Below, in pieces: positions 9,153 to 17,699 of a stretch of 18,408 nt of DNA. Source of the DNA: Rodentolepis nana (Eukaryota; Platyhelminthes; Cestoda; Cyclophyllidea; Hymenolepididae); the NCBI GenBank assembly GCA_900617975.1, contig UZAE01013870.1:1-18408 (forward strand), in the 5' to 3' direction. The position numbers were made by a program, and so were the translations under genes. The notes below the pieces were generated by a model. The model did no database searches, was not told the DNA's origin, and saw only the letters and a list, made by a program, of their open reading frames with translations. Positions within the stretch are counted from its first letter, which is position 1. Each line of letters opens with the position of its first letter.

Positions 9153-9153
9153 N

Positions 9154-9510
9154 TGTGTCAGGAAACTCATTGCCTTTAATGCCACAGTGACCAGGAATCC
9201 ATTGTAGGACCACAGTTTTTTTTTTCTCTCTCAGCAGCTACATTCCTATATCTCAGCTGTTTTGGGTGGCTCTCTGCTTCCAATTGAGTTTATTGCTGAC
9301 TGTGAGTCCAAAATATTACCGCTTTGGTGAATTTCGTATCCAGGCAACAAAATGGCTTAGTTCTATCCTAATGGCCTCTATTTCTTCTTCAATAGCGGAT
9401 TTATTATGTCCTGCTTCTGCGTAGAAAGTGAAGTTTTCAGAATAGGCACCTGTTCCAAAGTTTGCTTAGTTTTCTATGTGTGACCCATCAGTGAAGACTT
9501 GGAGCCATTG
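9154..9510 (-). pseudogene. LINE RNase H domain, N-terminal half, degraded
   Basis: Minus strand near 9474-9495 encodes FTDGSHIE, the first catalytic Asp motif of LINE RNase H. Near 9385-9425 comes AEAGHNKSAIEEEIEAIRIE, which holds the catalytic Glu helix. Stops and frame changes follow, and the third motif (WIPGHCG) is only in the continuation via copy B. The domain would remove RNA from the cDNA hybrid during retrotransposition. Not functional as written. Confidence 0.75.
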
Positions 9511-9710
9511 ATCTCCAGTATAGTTAACATTGATTGTCTCAAGGGCCAGTAAGTGCATTTGTTCTGGAGGGGTGTTTGATTTCCTGAAGAAGTCAAGCAG
9601 TTGGGGACAACACACTACATCAGTGCCTGCTAATGGGTCCATGGAGAGAGAGAGGCTTTTTGGTTTGTCATCGATTTGTAATTCTTTCTACAGTTCTATG
9701 GCTTTGTGAA

Positions 9711-9974
9711 TTAGATCAGCTTGCGTTTCCAATGTCTTGGTCTATTCTCATAGGTGTTGAAGAACGTATCCATGGGAATGCGCAGTAGCTTCTCATACAT
9801 GATCAAGACCTTTTCTTTGATAAGGGAACATATTGTTGTAACTAAGAGCATTGCATCAATGGGTGTTGATTTTATCCCTGAACATGGCATTGCATCAATG
9901 GGTGTTGATTTAATCCCTCCAGTAATTAGTCGTAATTCTTGGTAGTGTGCCTTCTCGAGGGGTTTGAGAGTCAC
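9711..9974 (-). pseudogene. LINE RT C-terminal (thumb-side) segment with 13-codon repeat
   Basis: A minus-strand frame of 87 codons contains EKAHYQELRLITGG, KSTPIDAM twice and EKVLIMYEKLLRIP. This segment lies between the RT palm and RNase H in jockey-group ORF2, where a single STPIDAMLL motif is usual. The second KSTPIDAM arises from a 39-bp tandem duplication that keeps frame. Confidence 0.75.
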
Positions 9975-10389
9975 CTCCTTTGTGCCTTTTCAAGTGGTTT
10001 GAGAGTCACCTCTGTGGCTGTAATGGGTGACTCACAGCAATACAACATAATTGGCTGAATAAACACCTTGTAAGTTGAGCTGAGAGTTGGGCGTGCTCAG
10101 TCCCATACGCTACCAGAAAGACGCTTCAGTACATTCAGTCTATTGAAGACTCGTTCTGCTATTTTGGCAATGTGACTTTTCCAGGTGAGCTTTGTGTCAA
10201 ACGTCATTCCGAGATAAGTGAACTCATTGGTTTTTTCTAGAGTAGAATCCTTGTGCCTTTGAAGCGGGCTCTAGGGTAATATCCTTGTACCTTAGTAGCG
10301 GGGTTATGCAGTAGAATCCTTGTGCCTTTGAAGCAGGTTTATCCTGTAACGGTCCAAAGAAAAAGTTTGAAATGCAGTTTTTGCGGTAT

Positions 10390-11180
10390 TGATTACCATT
10401 CCATAGTTGTCGCACTAGTTTGCTAGTAATTTAAGTGCACAATTTAGGGCACTTTCTGTCCCTTACTGAGCGTTTTTCTTAGGAACAGAATACAATATAA
10501 CAAGATCATCTACATCAAGTAAACACTTGATGTCCGTGACTGTCTGTACCAATTCGGCTATTTCATTGATGTCGATATTGAAAACAGTGCAGCTTGTGAC
10601 AGCTCCATGTGGAAAGCCTGTTTGTAAAAGATTGGATTTTGATAGAGCATTTCAATGTCTGTCTTTACATGATCTTTGTCTAATGAATGCTTTTATCCAG
10701 TTTAGCATGTTATGCTTAATACCAATCTTTGCCAATTTCAGAATTAGCTTCACTTTCCATACTAAGTCATATGCTGATTTGAAATCGACAAAAACATCCG
10801 TAAGGGTATTTCTTGCATCAAGAGCATCTTTGATGTGTTGGGGAAAAGGTAGCTACTTGTTGGTTCGTTGATCTTTGTGGCCTAAAACCTGCTTGTTCAC
10901 TCCAAAGAATATTGTTAGTCCTAAGGAACCATGTCAGCCTCCTGTTAACCATTCTTTTCATAATTTTAGCCAGCACGCTTGTGAGGGAGATTGGTCTATA
11001 GTTGTCAAAGTTAATAGGGTCTTTGCTATTACAATGGCAACTTTCCATTGGTTTGGTACGAGACTGGTCTCCTAGATTTTGTTGAAAAGCGTCAGCATGA
11101 TTTTCTTGGCTGTTGATCCCATTTTTATTAGAAATTCCGGATGAATACCGTCTTCGCCAGGAGACTTCTTGCACCTGAGC
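10390..11180 (-). pseudogene. LINE reverse transcriptase domain, degraded
   Basis: In order on the minus strand: SPGEDGIHPEFLIKMGS near 11110-11165; NYRPISLTSVLAKIMKRMVN and EQAGFRPQRSTNQQ within the frame 10818-11174. Motif A follows (DFKSAYDLVW, about 10756-10791) with its catalytic Asp, then a motif B-like G.P.GAVTS near 10600. The catalytic box is at 10505-10516 and reads CLLDVDDLV; the usual form is Y/F-A-D-D, so both Asp remain but the first two positions are changed. Several frame changes separate these parts. In an intact element this enzyme would copy the RNA at a nicked target. Confidence 0.85.
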
Positions 11181-11244
11181 TGTTTTATCGCAGCATTAAG
11201 TTTGCAAGGTTGGAATGGTTCAATAAGTACATTATTTGGTGTTG

Positions 11245-11600
11245 CTATGTCTTCTTTAATCTCACCAACTGTCTTACTTGTATTTTTAAATCTCTGGAAG
11301 ATTTGTGGGAACAGAACCTCGCAAAGCAGTTAGCTATTTTGGAGTCGGTGGTAAGGAATTTGATGTTTAAACGTATTGGTTCTTTCTTGGGTCTTTCTCT
11401 GATGTTTTGGAGGTTACCCAGGAATTTGAAAGTGCCTTGGCTATACGCTTTGATAGTTGATATTTGAGATAAACTGTTCGAAGGAAGTCCGTTTAGTTGT
11501 AAGTTGGTTTGCTTTAGAACAGCTGGTTGTCGTCTCCATGCTTGTACGTCTTCCATTCTTCCAGTCTAATCAGCAGTGTTGGGCGTCCCTACATTTCAGT
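11245..11600 (-). pseudogene. LINE endonuclease-RT linker
   Basis: A minus-strand frame of about 100 codons includes FKFLGNLQNIRERPKKEPIR, DSKIANCFARFC and DLKIQ. Its position between endonuclease and RT and its basic character fit the ORF2 linker. The family resemblance is from memory. Confidence 0.65.
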
Positions 11601-11849
11601 TCCTCAAGGTGTTTAGATCAAAACACTCGATAGATATTTGCCTCGGGGAATAGTTTTCTTTGCACATCTGATCATACCTCGGGGAATAGTTTTCTTTGCA
11701 CTTCTAATCATAATATTCGTATTTTTGTTGCAAAGTTTTTTAGGATGTTGGCGGAAGTTGAGGGGACTTGCGTAGAGTTCATTGTTTAAAAGATTTGTAA
11801 ATCTAGGCCAGTCAGCCTTCTTAAAGTTCCATGATAACTTTGTTAGCAC

Positions 11850-12829
11850 TTTCTTTGTCATGCTTTGGCAGCCAATGATAATACTAGCAATGACTGGTTT
11901 GTGACCAGAACCAGCACTAGCAATGACTGGTTTGTGACCAGAACCAGGATCGTCATGCTCACTGATGTCTTCAAGGGCAAGTCAGGAGTTGTTCTGGATC
12001 CATTGTAGTGCAAATATGAGCGGGATCCGGCATGTCTTCAATTTCCTTTCCAGCTATGTGTTGATTAGCATGTCTTCAATTTCCTTTCCAGCTATGTGTT
12101 TTTCCTTTCCAGATATGTTTGTATCCTTGTCCATTGCTGTAAATAAGTTCCAGAGGATTGCTGTTTAGCATTTATTGGTTTAGCATGTTGGCGATTTCCT
12201 TTCCAGTCATGTTTTTATCCTTGTAGCCTCATATGGTGGAGTGGGCGTTGAAGTCTCCTAATACTACAGTTTTGTTTGAGATGTTCAGAAAGTCAAAGTT
12301 GGGACAATTCTGAGGTGGATTATAGACTGCATATAGCTTGAAGTGGTTTTGACATTTCCAAACATTTAATCTGACTATTTCACATATGTCTTGTGTCGAG
12401 ACTATACTCTTGATTAGATCGTAGTTTGAGTTGAGGCCTTCTTTTACTCCAGTCAGAATTTCACTTGCAACTTGTCGGTATTTAGGTAGAAGGTACAGGG
12501 TGCCTGGGAATTGGTAGTACTTCAGTGTGGCATCCGAAATGTTAGCTTCCATAATTGTGAAAATGGCTACATCACTAAATGATATGAATTGGTAGTACTT
12601 CAGTTTGTCATCCGAAATGTTTGCGTGTTAGTATTACAGTTAGTCATCCAAAACTTTTTCCTCCATAATTGCGAAAATGTCTACATCATAGGTTTGAAGG
12701 ATTTTCTGTACTTGGATCTTTTTGTCCTGTGACATCCCTCCAGCATTCCACTTGAGGATCTGAAGCCCTTGTGATTGGCCCTGACAAGGGTGATTTCTCT
12801 TATAGCCTTGTTTAAAGGAAATCATAATA
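11850..12829 (-). pseudogene. LINE apurinic-type endonuclease (EEP), degraded
   Basis: Minus strand 12640-12825 encodes LQILKWNAGGMSQDKK with VDIFAIMEE, the usual start of LINE endonuclease with the metal-binding Asn and Glu. 12229-12552 encodes LLPKYRQVAS, CEIVRLNVWK, YAVYNPPQNCP and VVLGDFNAHS, the central catalytic Asp/Asn motif. GSGHKPVIAS near 11890-11950, present twice, is the final His motif. It would nick target DNA to prime reverse transcription. The N-terminus is partly duplicated (12508-12540 and 12586-12618; 12549 and 12664), stops occur throughout, and a tangle of repeats at 12029-12225 replaces the stretch after GDFNAHS. Confidence 0.85.
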
Positions 12830-12930
12830 AATCGAAGTCAAATCACAGCCAAGTTATAGACTTTTTTGCCATACAAAGATACGTTGTCCAGGGTGCACCA
12901 CGTGGAGGTAAGTCTATTGCGCACCCCGTG
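12830..12930 (-). mobile_element. SINE head next to LINE 5' end
   Basis: On the minus strand it starts CACGGGGTGCGCAATAGACT, the same 5' end as the solo SINE. The unchanged core (CCACGTGGTGCACCC) and AAAAAAGTCTATAAC follow, and it ends near TTGACTTCGA, where the LINE begins. Either the SINE 3' part was lost or the LINE inserted into it. No TSD was found. Confidence 0.75.
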
Positions 12931-13143
12931 ATTAATATTGTCTAGCTCATATAGCACTTATACTTCAAGTTAGGATTTTGTGACAGTGGTGTTTACACTT
13001 ACTATATTCAATCTCAGGAGTGCAGCCTTGAAATTATTCGGCTGCCGAGTAAACACCACATAAAGCGTTGTTACTTAAAGGCTTAGGATGTTTTCACTTG
13101 AAGCTGTTTGTAAGTGATTTGCATTTCAATGGCTACATGAGAT
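12931..13143. repeat. Diverged non-coding direct repeat, copy 1
   Basis: Aligns along its length with 14418-14639. Shared blocks include TAGCTCA.ATAGCAC, ACTTCAAGT, CCTTGAAATTA, GCTGCCGA.TAAACAC, TAGGAT.TTTTCA and ATGAGAT. This copy contains a 9-bp inverted repeat, GGTGTTTAC (12988-12996) and GTAAACACC (13049-13057). Inside it is TCGGCTGCCGA (13038-13048), which can fold as TCGG-CTG-CCGA. It does not code. It could be an old mobile element or a duplicated regulatory segment. Confidence 0.65.
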
Positions 13144-14417
13144 GCGTTGCAATGTTGGTAGTGAATTATGACTTCTCATTTCAAAGGCATTATCTTGAAT
13201 AATCGTTTATTCCATTTATGGGTGTATTCTGGTTTAGGGACATGAATTTTAGGTCATTTTTGAAGTGCATTATTTTTATTATTAATTTTTATTTATACAT
13301 TATTTATTAACCCCAGAAGCATCCAAAAAATAATAAATAAATCAAATAGTTCCGTTGGTTATCAGTAGATATAGTGGGGGCGCCCAAAAATATGATGCAT
13401 GACCATTTGTTACGGTTCATTAAAATCAAGATTATAAGTAATCCTACGCGCATAAATATGATCTTTTCCTTAATGTTTGAAAGTGGTCAAATTAAGTCGA
13501 ATCATATAATTAAATTAAGTTGACGAATAAATACATTTTATTTAAAGAGTTAAGTAGAAATTTAATTTTTGTAGGATTAATACGGAAGTAGTAAGTTTCG
13601 AGTTTCTATTTTAATTTCCATTAATGAATGACACAGATTCTCTGTGAAAAATTAATTTGTGGAAAGTATTTTAAATGTCGAAACGCAACATGCAAATAGT
13701 GAAAGTTTGAATGTTGCTCCCATTTTAACAGTGAAAAGAGAGGGCGTTATTTATTATTAAAATGTGAAATTGAACTAAATCACGGTCGGACAAACATACT
13801 ACTTAGTGAAATCAGTAGATTAAAACAATTCATGGAGAATTTTAGAACAAAAACATTCTTTTACTGCCTGTAATGGCACATGGTTATGGGTATATGCTAG
13901 TGCTGGAACATGCATCAATCAAGTTCATTATTAATGAAATGAGGACAAAAATAATCTTCTTTCGAAGTTCAAGTAATCCCTTAAATGCGCTAAATGGGAT
14001 TGTCTAGATTATTAAAATACTTGCCATATGTTTCTCATTTTCTTTCACGCAAAATTATTATATTTGGCTGCCAATATAGTCAGAAAATATCGCTTCAAAT
14101 CAACTAGAAGGTTTTTATATGTTAAATATTTCCGGCACTCAAACAGATATTTAATAAATCATTATATTGGAATGCTTTTCTTAAAGGTTAAATTGAGATG
14201 ACACTCTTAAGAACATTCTTGAATAAATGATATAAAATTATCAATGAGACATGATAAATTGCATTTATAAAGACATGACAAATTATCTGGGTTTGGATTA
14301 ATATTTAACCCACTTCCTAATGTGCATATAAACAGAAATATTTGGCTAAGGGTACGTGAGATAAGAAGTCACTGTTTTAAATTGATGACCTGAACTTCGA
14401 GACAAAAGTAAATTTCA
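13144..14417. other. AT-rich non-coding DNA
   Basis: No convincing frame, RNA gene or recognisable element. Low-complexity A/T runs near 13264-13340. Confidence 0.45.
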
Positions 14418-14639
14418 TAAATATTAAATAGCTCAAATAGCACATTTTACTTCAAGTGAGTATTTCGGGAGCATTATTTTTAGTTGCAGTGATATTTTTA
14501 TAGTGCCAATTCAGTCTCGGGAGTACGGCCTTGAAATTAATCCGCTGCCGAATAAACACATGATCAAGTACCATCACAAAAAGGCATTATGAGGGTTTAG
14601 GATATTTTCATGATTATCATTCCAATGACCAAATGAGAT
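14418..14639. repeat. Diverged non-coding direct repeat, copy 2
   Basis: Partner of 12931-13143 in the same orientation. The strongest conservation is around TCTCGGGAGTACGGCCTTGA and CGCTGCCGAATAAACAC. The outer inverted repeat of copy 1 is not kept here, and the inner palindrome has one change. Confidence 0.65.
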
Positions 14640-15206
14640 TCTAATACGGCATGGGCAGTAAATACCTAATTCTTCATATATTTAAAAGTAAGCGCATAGA
14701 TAAACCCCTTCTCGTAAATTACAACGACTCGTTCAGCCAATCAACAAAGACTCTCGCACAGTTTCAAAATTGCACAAATTTGATTTTCTGGCTGATTTCT
14801 CTCTTATGCGCACTCTTCTGCACTCGATCACAAACTCAATTTGTTTTCATCTTAAAATGTATTGCCCTTGTTTCAATATGCCACGAATGTCTGTCTTTTT
14901 CTTCTTCTCCACTTCAATTTATCCTAACTTGTTGATGGTCTGTGATATACGCTTTTGCAGCTAACAATTAAAGACCCCAGGTGGCACCAAACAAGAGTGA
15001 TAAGAGCAAAAAGATAAGTAACAGGTCTCTTTGCATTTCATTTGTAATACAAGTTCGAGTGTTTATTGGTAGACCGTACCTGCATATGTGGATGTTGGGC
15101 CAATTGATGTGAAAGGTGGGAAGAAGGAAGGTGAGATGCCAAGAAACCAGCACCACAAGTAGTTGCTTTAATTCACATGTGAGATAGCATTTGGCGTCCA
15201 CAGACA
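14640..15206. other. No supportable gene; weak frames on both strands
   Basis: There is a plus-strand frame at 14651-14935 (94 codons, hydrophobic, cysteine-containing) and a minus-strand frame at 14968-15207 (79 codons, with a hydrophobic end LLLIFLLLSLLFG). Neither shows a family motif. The minus-strand frame directly follows the one at 15207-15416 and could be a further exon, but I see no splice evidence. Confidence 0.25.
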
Positions 15207-15438
15207 TTACTCATTATTCCACATGAAATTGTTGCGGACACCTTGCAGGCCACCCATAGGGAAAGGAAATTGGTGGATATTAGCCGCACTCCATTTGATC
15301 TGTACAACTGCCAAAGATGATCCCTGCACGAGGAGAGGGCCAGCATTGAGATTACAACTCGGGTACCAAAACTTGTCTAGAAATTGCCAATGACTGCCAT
15401 TGCTAATGAGGCGCACGCCATCCAGCAGTATTGAGAAT
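15207..15438 (-). CDS. Possible exon of an unrecognised minus-strand gene
   Basis: The minus-strand frame is open from a possible AG acceptor (CAATTGAG, near 15439) to a TAA at 15207. Its composition is balanced and protein-like: LLDGVRLISNGSHWQFLDKF, FWYPSC, NAGPLLVQGSS, FPMGGLQGVRNN. It is rich in Trp, Gly and Asn and contains possible N-glycosylation sites. I do not recognise the family. It runs opposite to the nucleotidyltransferase locus just to its right. It could be a real terminal exon, a relic or chance. Confidence 0.25.
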
Positions 15439-15571
15439 TCTCAATTGATCCATGTGAGGAGAAATGGTGAGAAGTAGTGAAGGGTAAACTTGTTGTTCAC
15501 TAGCTCTATTTCACTTTCCAACATGTACTAATGACAGGAGCAACAATTTCTAATGATGATTTCCTCTTTAG

Positions 15572-15763
15572 AGTGAGACCGTGGAAGAAGACCTCGGCAA
15601 CGACCTTCTTGCGGAGTGGCCAATCATGTCACTCGCATATAGGCAAAAGATGAGGAGGAGTCTTCCACAACTGCACAGTAGCCTACATCTCTACGAGTTG
15701 GCTGATGTGTTCGAGGACTTTGTCAGAAGCATTCAGCCTTCTGACATAACCATCGCAATAGAG
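15572..15763 (+). pseudogene. Nucleotidyltransferase locus, block 1 (N-terminal helical region)
   Basis: Follows TTCCTCTTTAG and ends before GTAGGT; 64 codons. It reads SETVEEDLGNDLL, RQKMRR, QLHSSLHLYELADVFEDF. No catalytic residue lies in it; it would form the region ahead of the catalytic fold. A start codon and any earlier exons were not found upstream, so the gene is 5'-incomplete or begins elsewhere. A damaged inverted copy is at 17123-17293. Confidence 0.7.
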
Positions 15764-16140
15764 GTAGGTTGAGTGGCTCAATTGTATCACCACTCTCTAT
15801 ATGCCTTCATATTCACGCGAAAGATGTCACTGAACCTGTAATCGATTTGGTTCTAATAATACCTATTTGTTCCCGTTCATTTTGTACTTTGGCGGTGCTG
15901 TTAGGGCTACTGGGAAATACTTGGCAGAGCTCTTAGGTGAAGTCAATCCTAGATTTCAATCACAAATGGCCAGATAGGCAGGCATCCAATAATCATAACA
16001 TGGTGCATAAAAGTTATTGGTGTAAGGCCAGGGCAGTTGTCGCCACCGCAAACTTCCCAGCACCTAAGAGAATACCTGAAATGTAGCCGAATCAGCGTTG
16101 TCTCCCACTTCTCTTCTCCTCTTCACTTCTTCAATTGTAG

Positions 16141-16332
16141 AAGGCGTTTATCACCGATTTGAGACGATTTCTCCAAGAGGAGTATCCGGGACCCAGGTTG
16201 GAGTTGTTTGGCCCCTCGGCGAGTGGCTTTGCATCAGAATTCAGTGATCTGGATTTCACATGGTGTTTGCCGAAGGTAGCCGAGAGACAGACACTTGGAG
16301 AAGTAGGGCAAAAGATGTCCAAATTGTGGCAA
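16141..16332 (+). pseudogene. Nucleotidyltransferase locus, block 2 (catalytic signature)
   Basis: Follows TTCAATTGTAG and ends before GTCCAT; 64 codons. It contains FLQEEYPGPRLELFGPSASG and SDLDFTW. The DxD pair at the end of the signature would bind the catalytic metal ions. Confidence 0.8.
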
Positions 16333-16421
16333 GTCCATTCCACCAATTCTTCTACTCAACACGCGTAATCCTTCCACCCATTTACCCCCTCACTCGCTCA
16401 CTTGCCATTTTCCCTTTGTAG

Positions 16422-16571
16422 GTGCTCAAGGAAATGGCCTTAATATTGATGTGGAATAAGAATTTGAAGAATAAACAACTTGACGCAGTTTTTTATGCGA
16501 GGGTGAGAATCGTAAAGTTCAAATCCTATAAGCACCAATTCGCAGTAGACTTGAGCTTCTCCAATCATTTG
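16422..16571 (+). pseudogene. Nucleotidyltransferase locus, block 3 (third catalytic Asp)
   Basis: Follows CCCTTTGTAG and ends before GTGAGT; 50 codons. It contains FYARVRIVKF and AVDLSFSNHL, the conserved strand with the third acidic residue. Confidence 0.8.
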
Positions 16572-16870
16572 GTGAGTTGAATGTCGTAATTAGGACTGAG
16601 CAGTGTCATCTGTTTACGCAGTAGTCTCATCTCTCCTTGCCTTACTTTACCTTAACTCACCTCACATCACTTCGCCAATTCTCTTTCTTCCATGACTCTT
16701 CGAAAACCGCTTTTCTCAATGAATATACCAAGTACGAGCCACTGCTAGTGAGTCTGGTTGTGATTCTGAAGAAAATCATCAAGGTAGGATGTGTCTTTTT
16801 TGTGCATGCGAGGCATATGCAATGGTCTCTGATGCGTGATAATGTAAAGCACGCATTTTCTCCCTTTCAG

Positions 16871-17115
16871 GAAAGCGACAACTTGCCCTCGGGTGTGGGT
16901 GGAATTTCCTCCCATGCCTACTCTCTCTCATGATGATATTCTATCTCCAACAGTAAAGCTACCTGCCCTGCCTCCAGACAGCAAAAGCCATTGAAATTGA
17001 CCACAACCTTCGTCACTTTCCCGTCATGGGAAGGGGAGAGGAGTTCAAGTCACCACATGCAACCGAACATGTCTTGAACATCGCAATGCCTAAGATATTA
17101 AGACTTCCATCATAA
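16871..17115 (+). pseudogene. Nucleotidyltransferase locus, block 5 (nucleotide-binding helix, broken)
   Basis: Follows CTCCCTTTCAG. GVGGISSHAYSL is in frame with block 4, then a 2-nt excess in CTCTCTCTC leads to TGA at 16931-16933. Ignoring the excess, MMIFYLQQ follows, then TAA (16954-16956), then SYLPCLQTAKAIEID and HFPVMGRGEEF up to TAA at 17113-17115. Confidence 0.65.
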
Positions 17116-17122
17116 ATGTAGT

Positions 17123-17293
17123 GCTGGGTTGTGGTAGAAGACGGATTGATTTTGACTTAGTCTCCAAACATACTTGATAAATCGTAGAGGTGGAGGCTGT
17201 TGTGCAATTGCCCATCTTTTGCATATTCTTACGCAAAAGCTTTGGCCTCTTCGCTTCACAATCCTTCACACCTCCTTCTTCCATGGTCTCAAT
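17123..17293 (-). pseudogene. Inverted, damaged second copy of nucleotidyltransferase block 1
   Basis: On the minus strand, after GTGTCTCAG, the sequence starts ATTGAGACCATGGAAGAAG, against AGTGAGACCGTGGAAGAAG at 15572. QKM matches next. Then, in a shifted frame, QLHNSLHLYDLSSMFGD aligns with QLHSSLHLYELADVFEDF. It is followed by TAA where block 1 has Phe, then NPSSTTT against QPSDIT. The splice acceptor position is kept. The copy has a frameshift and a stop, and no further blocks follow on this strand, so it is a relic. Confidence 0.7.
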
Positions 17294-17433
17294 CTGAGAC
17301 ACAAAGAATGATTCCCTCTAGTTCATACAACATTAATCGATTTGAAAACCGGTGAAGTGGTGAATCGGCCGAGCTTCCAGCAAAGTGTCCATTCACAGCC
17401 CAAAGACAAGTCTTTGTAGAGTTACGGTGGTGT

Positions 17434-17658
17434 TCAAGACACTGGTTGCTTTATCAGTAGATGATGGGCCTTTATTGCTAATGCATCTGGTGAGAAATAG
17501 GGTTGATAATAAAATATTAATTCTGGTTGGAGCTTTCTAACTGCTTCAACCACAGCACAATATACTGTCATGGCTTTGAGAGGCATCACATCCAAACTCA
17601 ATCTATGAAATTTTGATTTCCTAATATGCTGGTAATTAGATTTCACTACAACTTTCAA
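17434..17658 (-). CDS. Possible minus-strand exon upstream of the inverted copy, unrecognised
   Basis: A 74-codon frame reads LKAMTVYCAVVEAVRKLQPE, FYYQPYFSPDALAIK and HHLLIKQP. It has protein-like composition but no motif I know. It lies in the right place and strand to be an earlier exon of the damaged inverted nucleotidyltransferase copy; that is inference only. No matching segment was found upstream of 15572. Confidence 0.2.
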   Translation of the reverse strand: MKVVVKSNYQHIRKSKFHRLSLDVMPLKAMTVYCAVVEAVRKLQPELIFYYQPYFSPDALAIKAHHLLIKQPVS

Positions 17659-17699
17659 ATTGATTACTTGTTACCATGAGTGGGAACAGAAATCTCGGT

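Larger units (their letters stand above)
9154..12829 (-). pseudogene. Jockey-like non-LTR retrotransposon ORF2, broken
   Basis: Read from 12829 downwards the order is endonuclease, linker, reverse transcriptase, RNase H start, which is the ORF2 layout of jockey-group LINEs. Frames change repeatedly and stops are frequent, so no protein is made from it as written. Local duplications of 33-39 bp interrupt it near 9848, 9961, 10242, 11641, 11883 and 12031; a 78-bp one lies near 12508. No ORF1 (gag-like) region is seen upstream; the sequence runs straight into a SINE head. The 3' end is missing here because 9154-9389 is joined at an N, but the identical block 7262-7497 continues into a normal 3' end (copy B). 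Confidence 0.85.
15572..17115 (+). pseudogene. Terminal nucleotidyltransferase (Cid1/TUT/GLD-2 type), likely pseudogene
   Basis: Five exon-like blocks, all in phase 0: 15572-15763, 16141-16332, 16422-16571, 16703-16783 (or 16625-16783) and 16871-about 17115. Block 2 encodes LELFGPSASGF...SDLDF, the nucleotidyltransferase signature with the paired catalytic Asp; the usual Gly-Ser is Gly-Pro. Block 3 encodes ARVRIVKF and FAVDLSFSN, with the third catalytic Asp. Block 5 encodes GGISSHAYSL, the nucleotide-binding motif, then YLPCLQ. Such enzymes add U or A to RNA 3' ends. Damage: the homology-supported start of block 4 is preceded by CG, not AG; a (CT)n run at 16921-16929 has two extra bases; TAA at 16954-16956 breaks the restored frame. 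The PAP-associated domain is absent. Introns are retained, so it is not a processed copy. Sequencing error could explain part of this. Confidence 0.72.

Noticed and set aside
10527..11467. Plus-strand frames of 66-114 codons
   Set aside because: Shadows of the minus-strand reverse transcriptase and linker.
14651..14935. 94-codon plus-strand frame as a gene
   Set aside because: Hydrophobic AT-rich composition with no motif or context.
14968..15207. Membrane-protein exon (LLLIFLLLSLLFGATWGL)
   Set aside because: A hydrophobic stretch alone is weak evidence; no splice signals or family motif.
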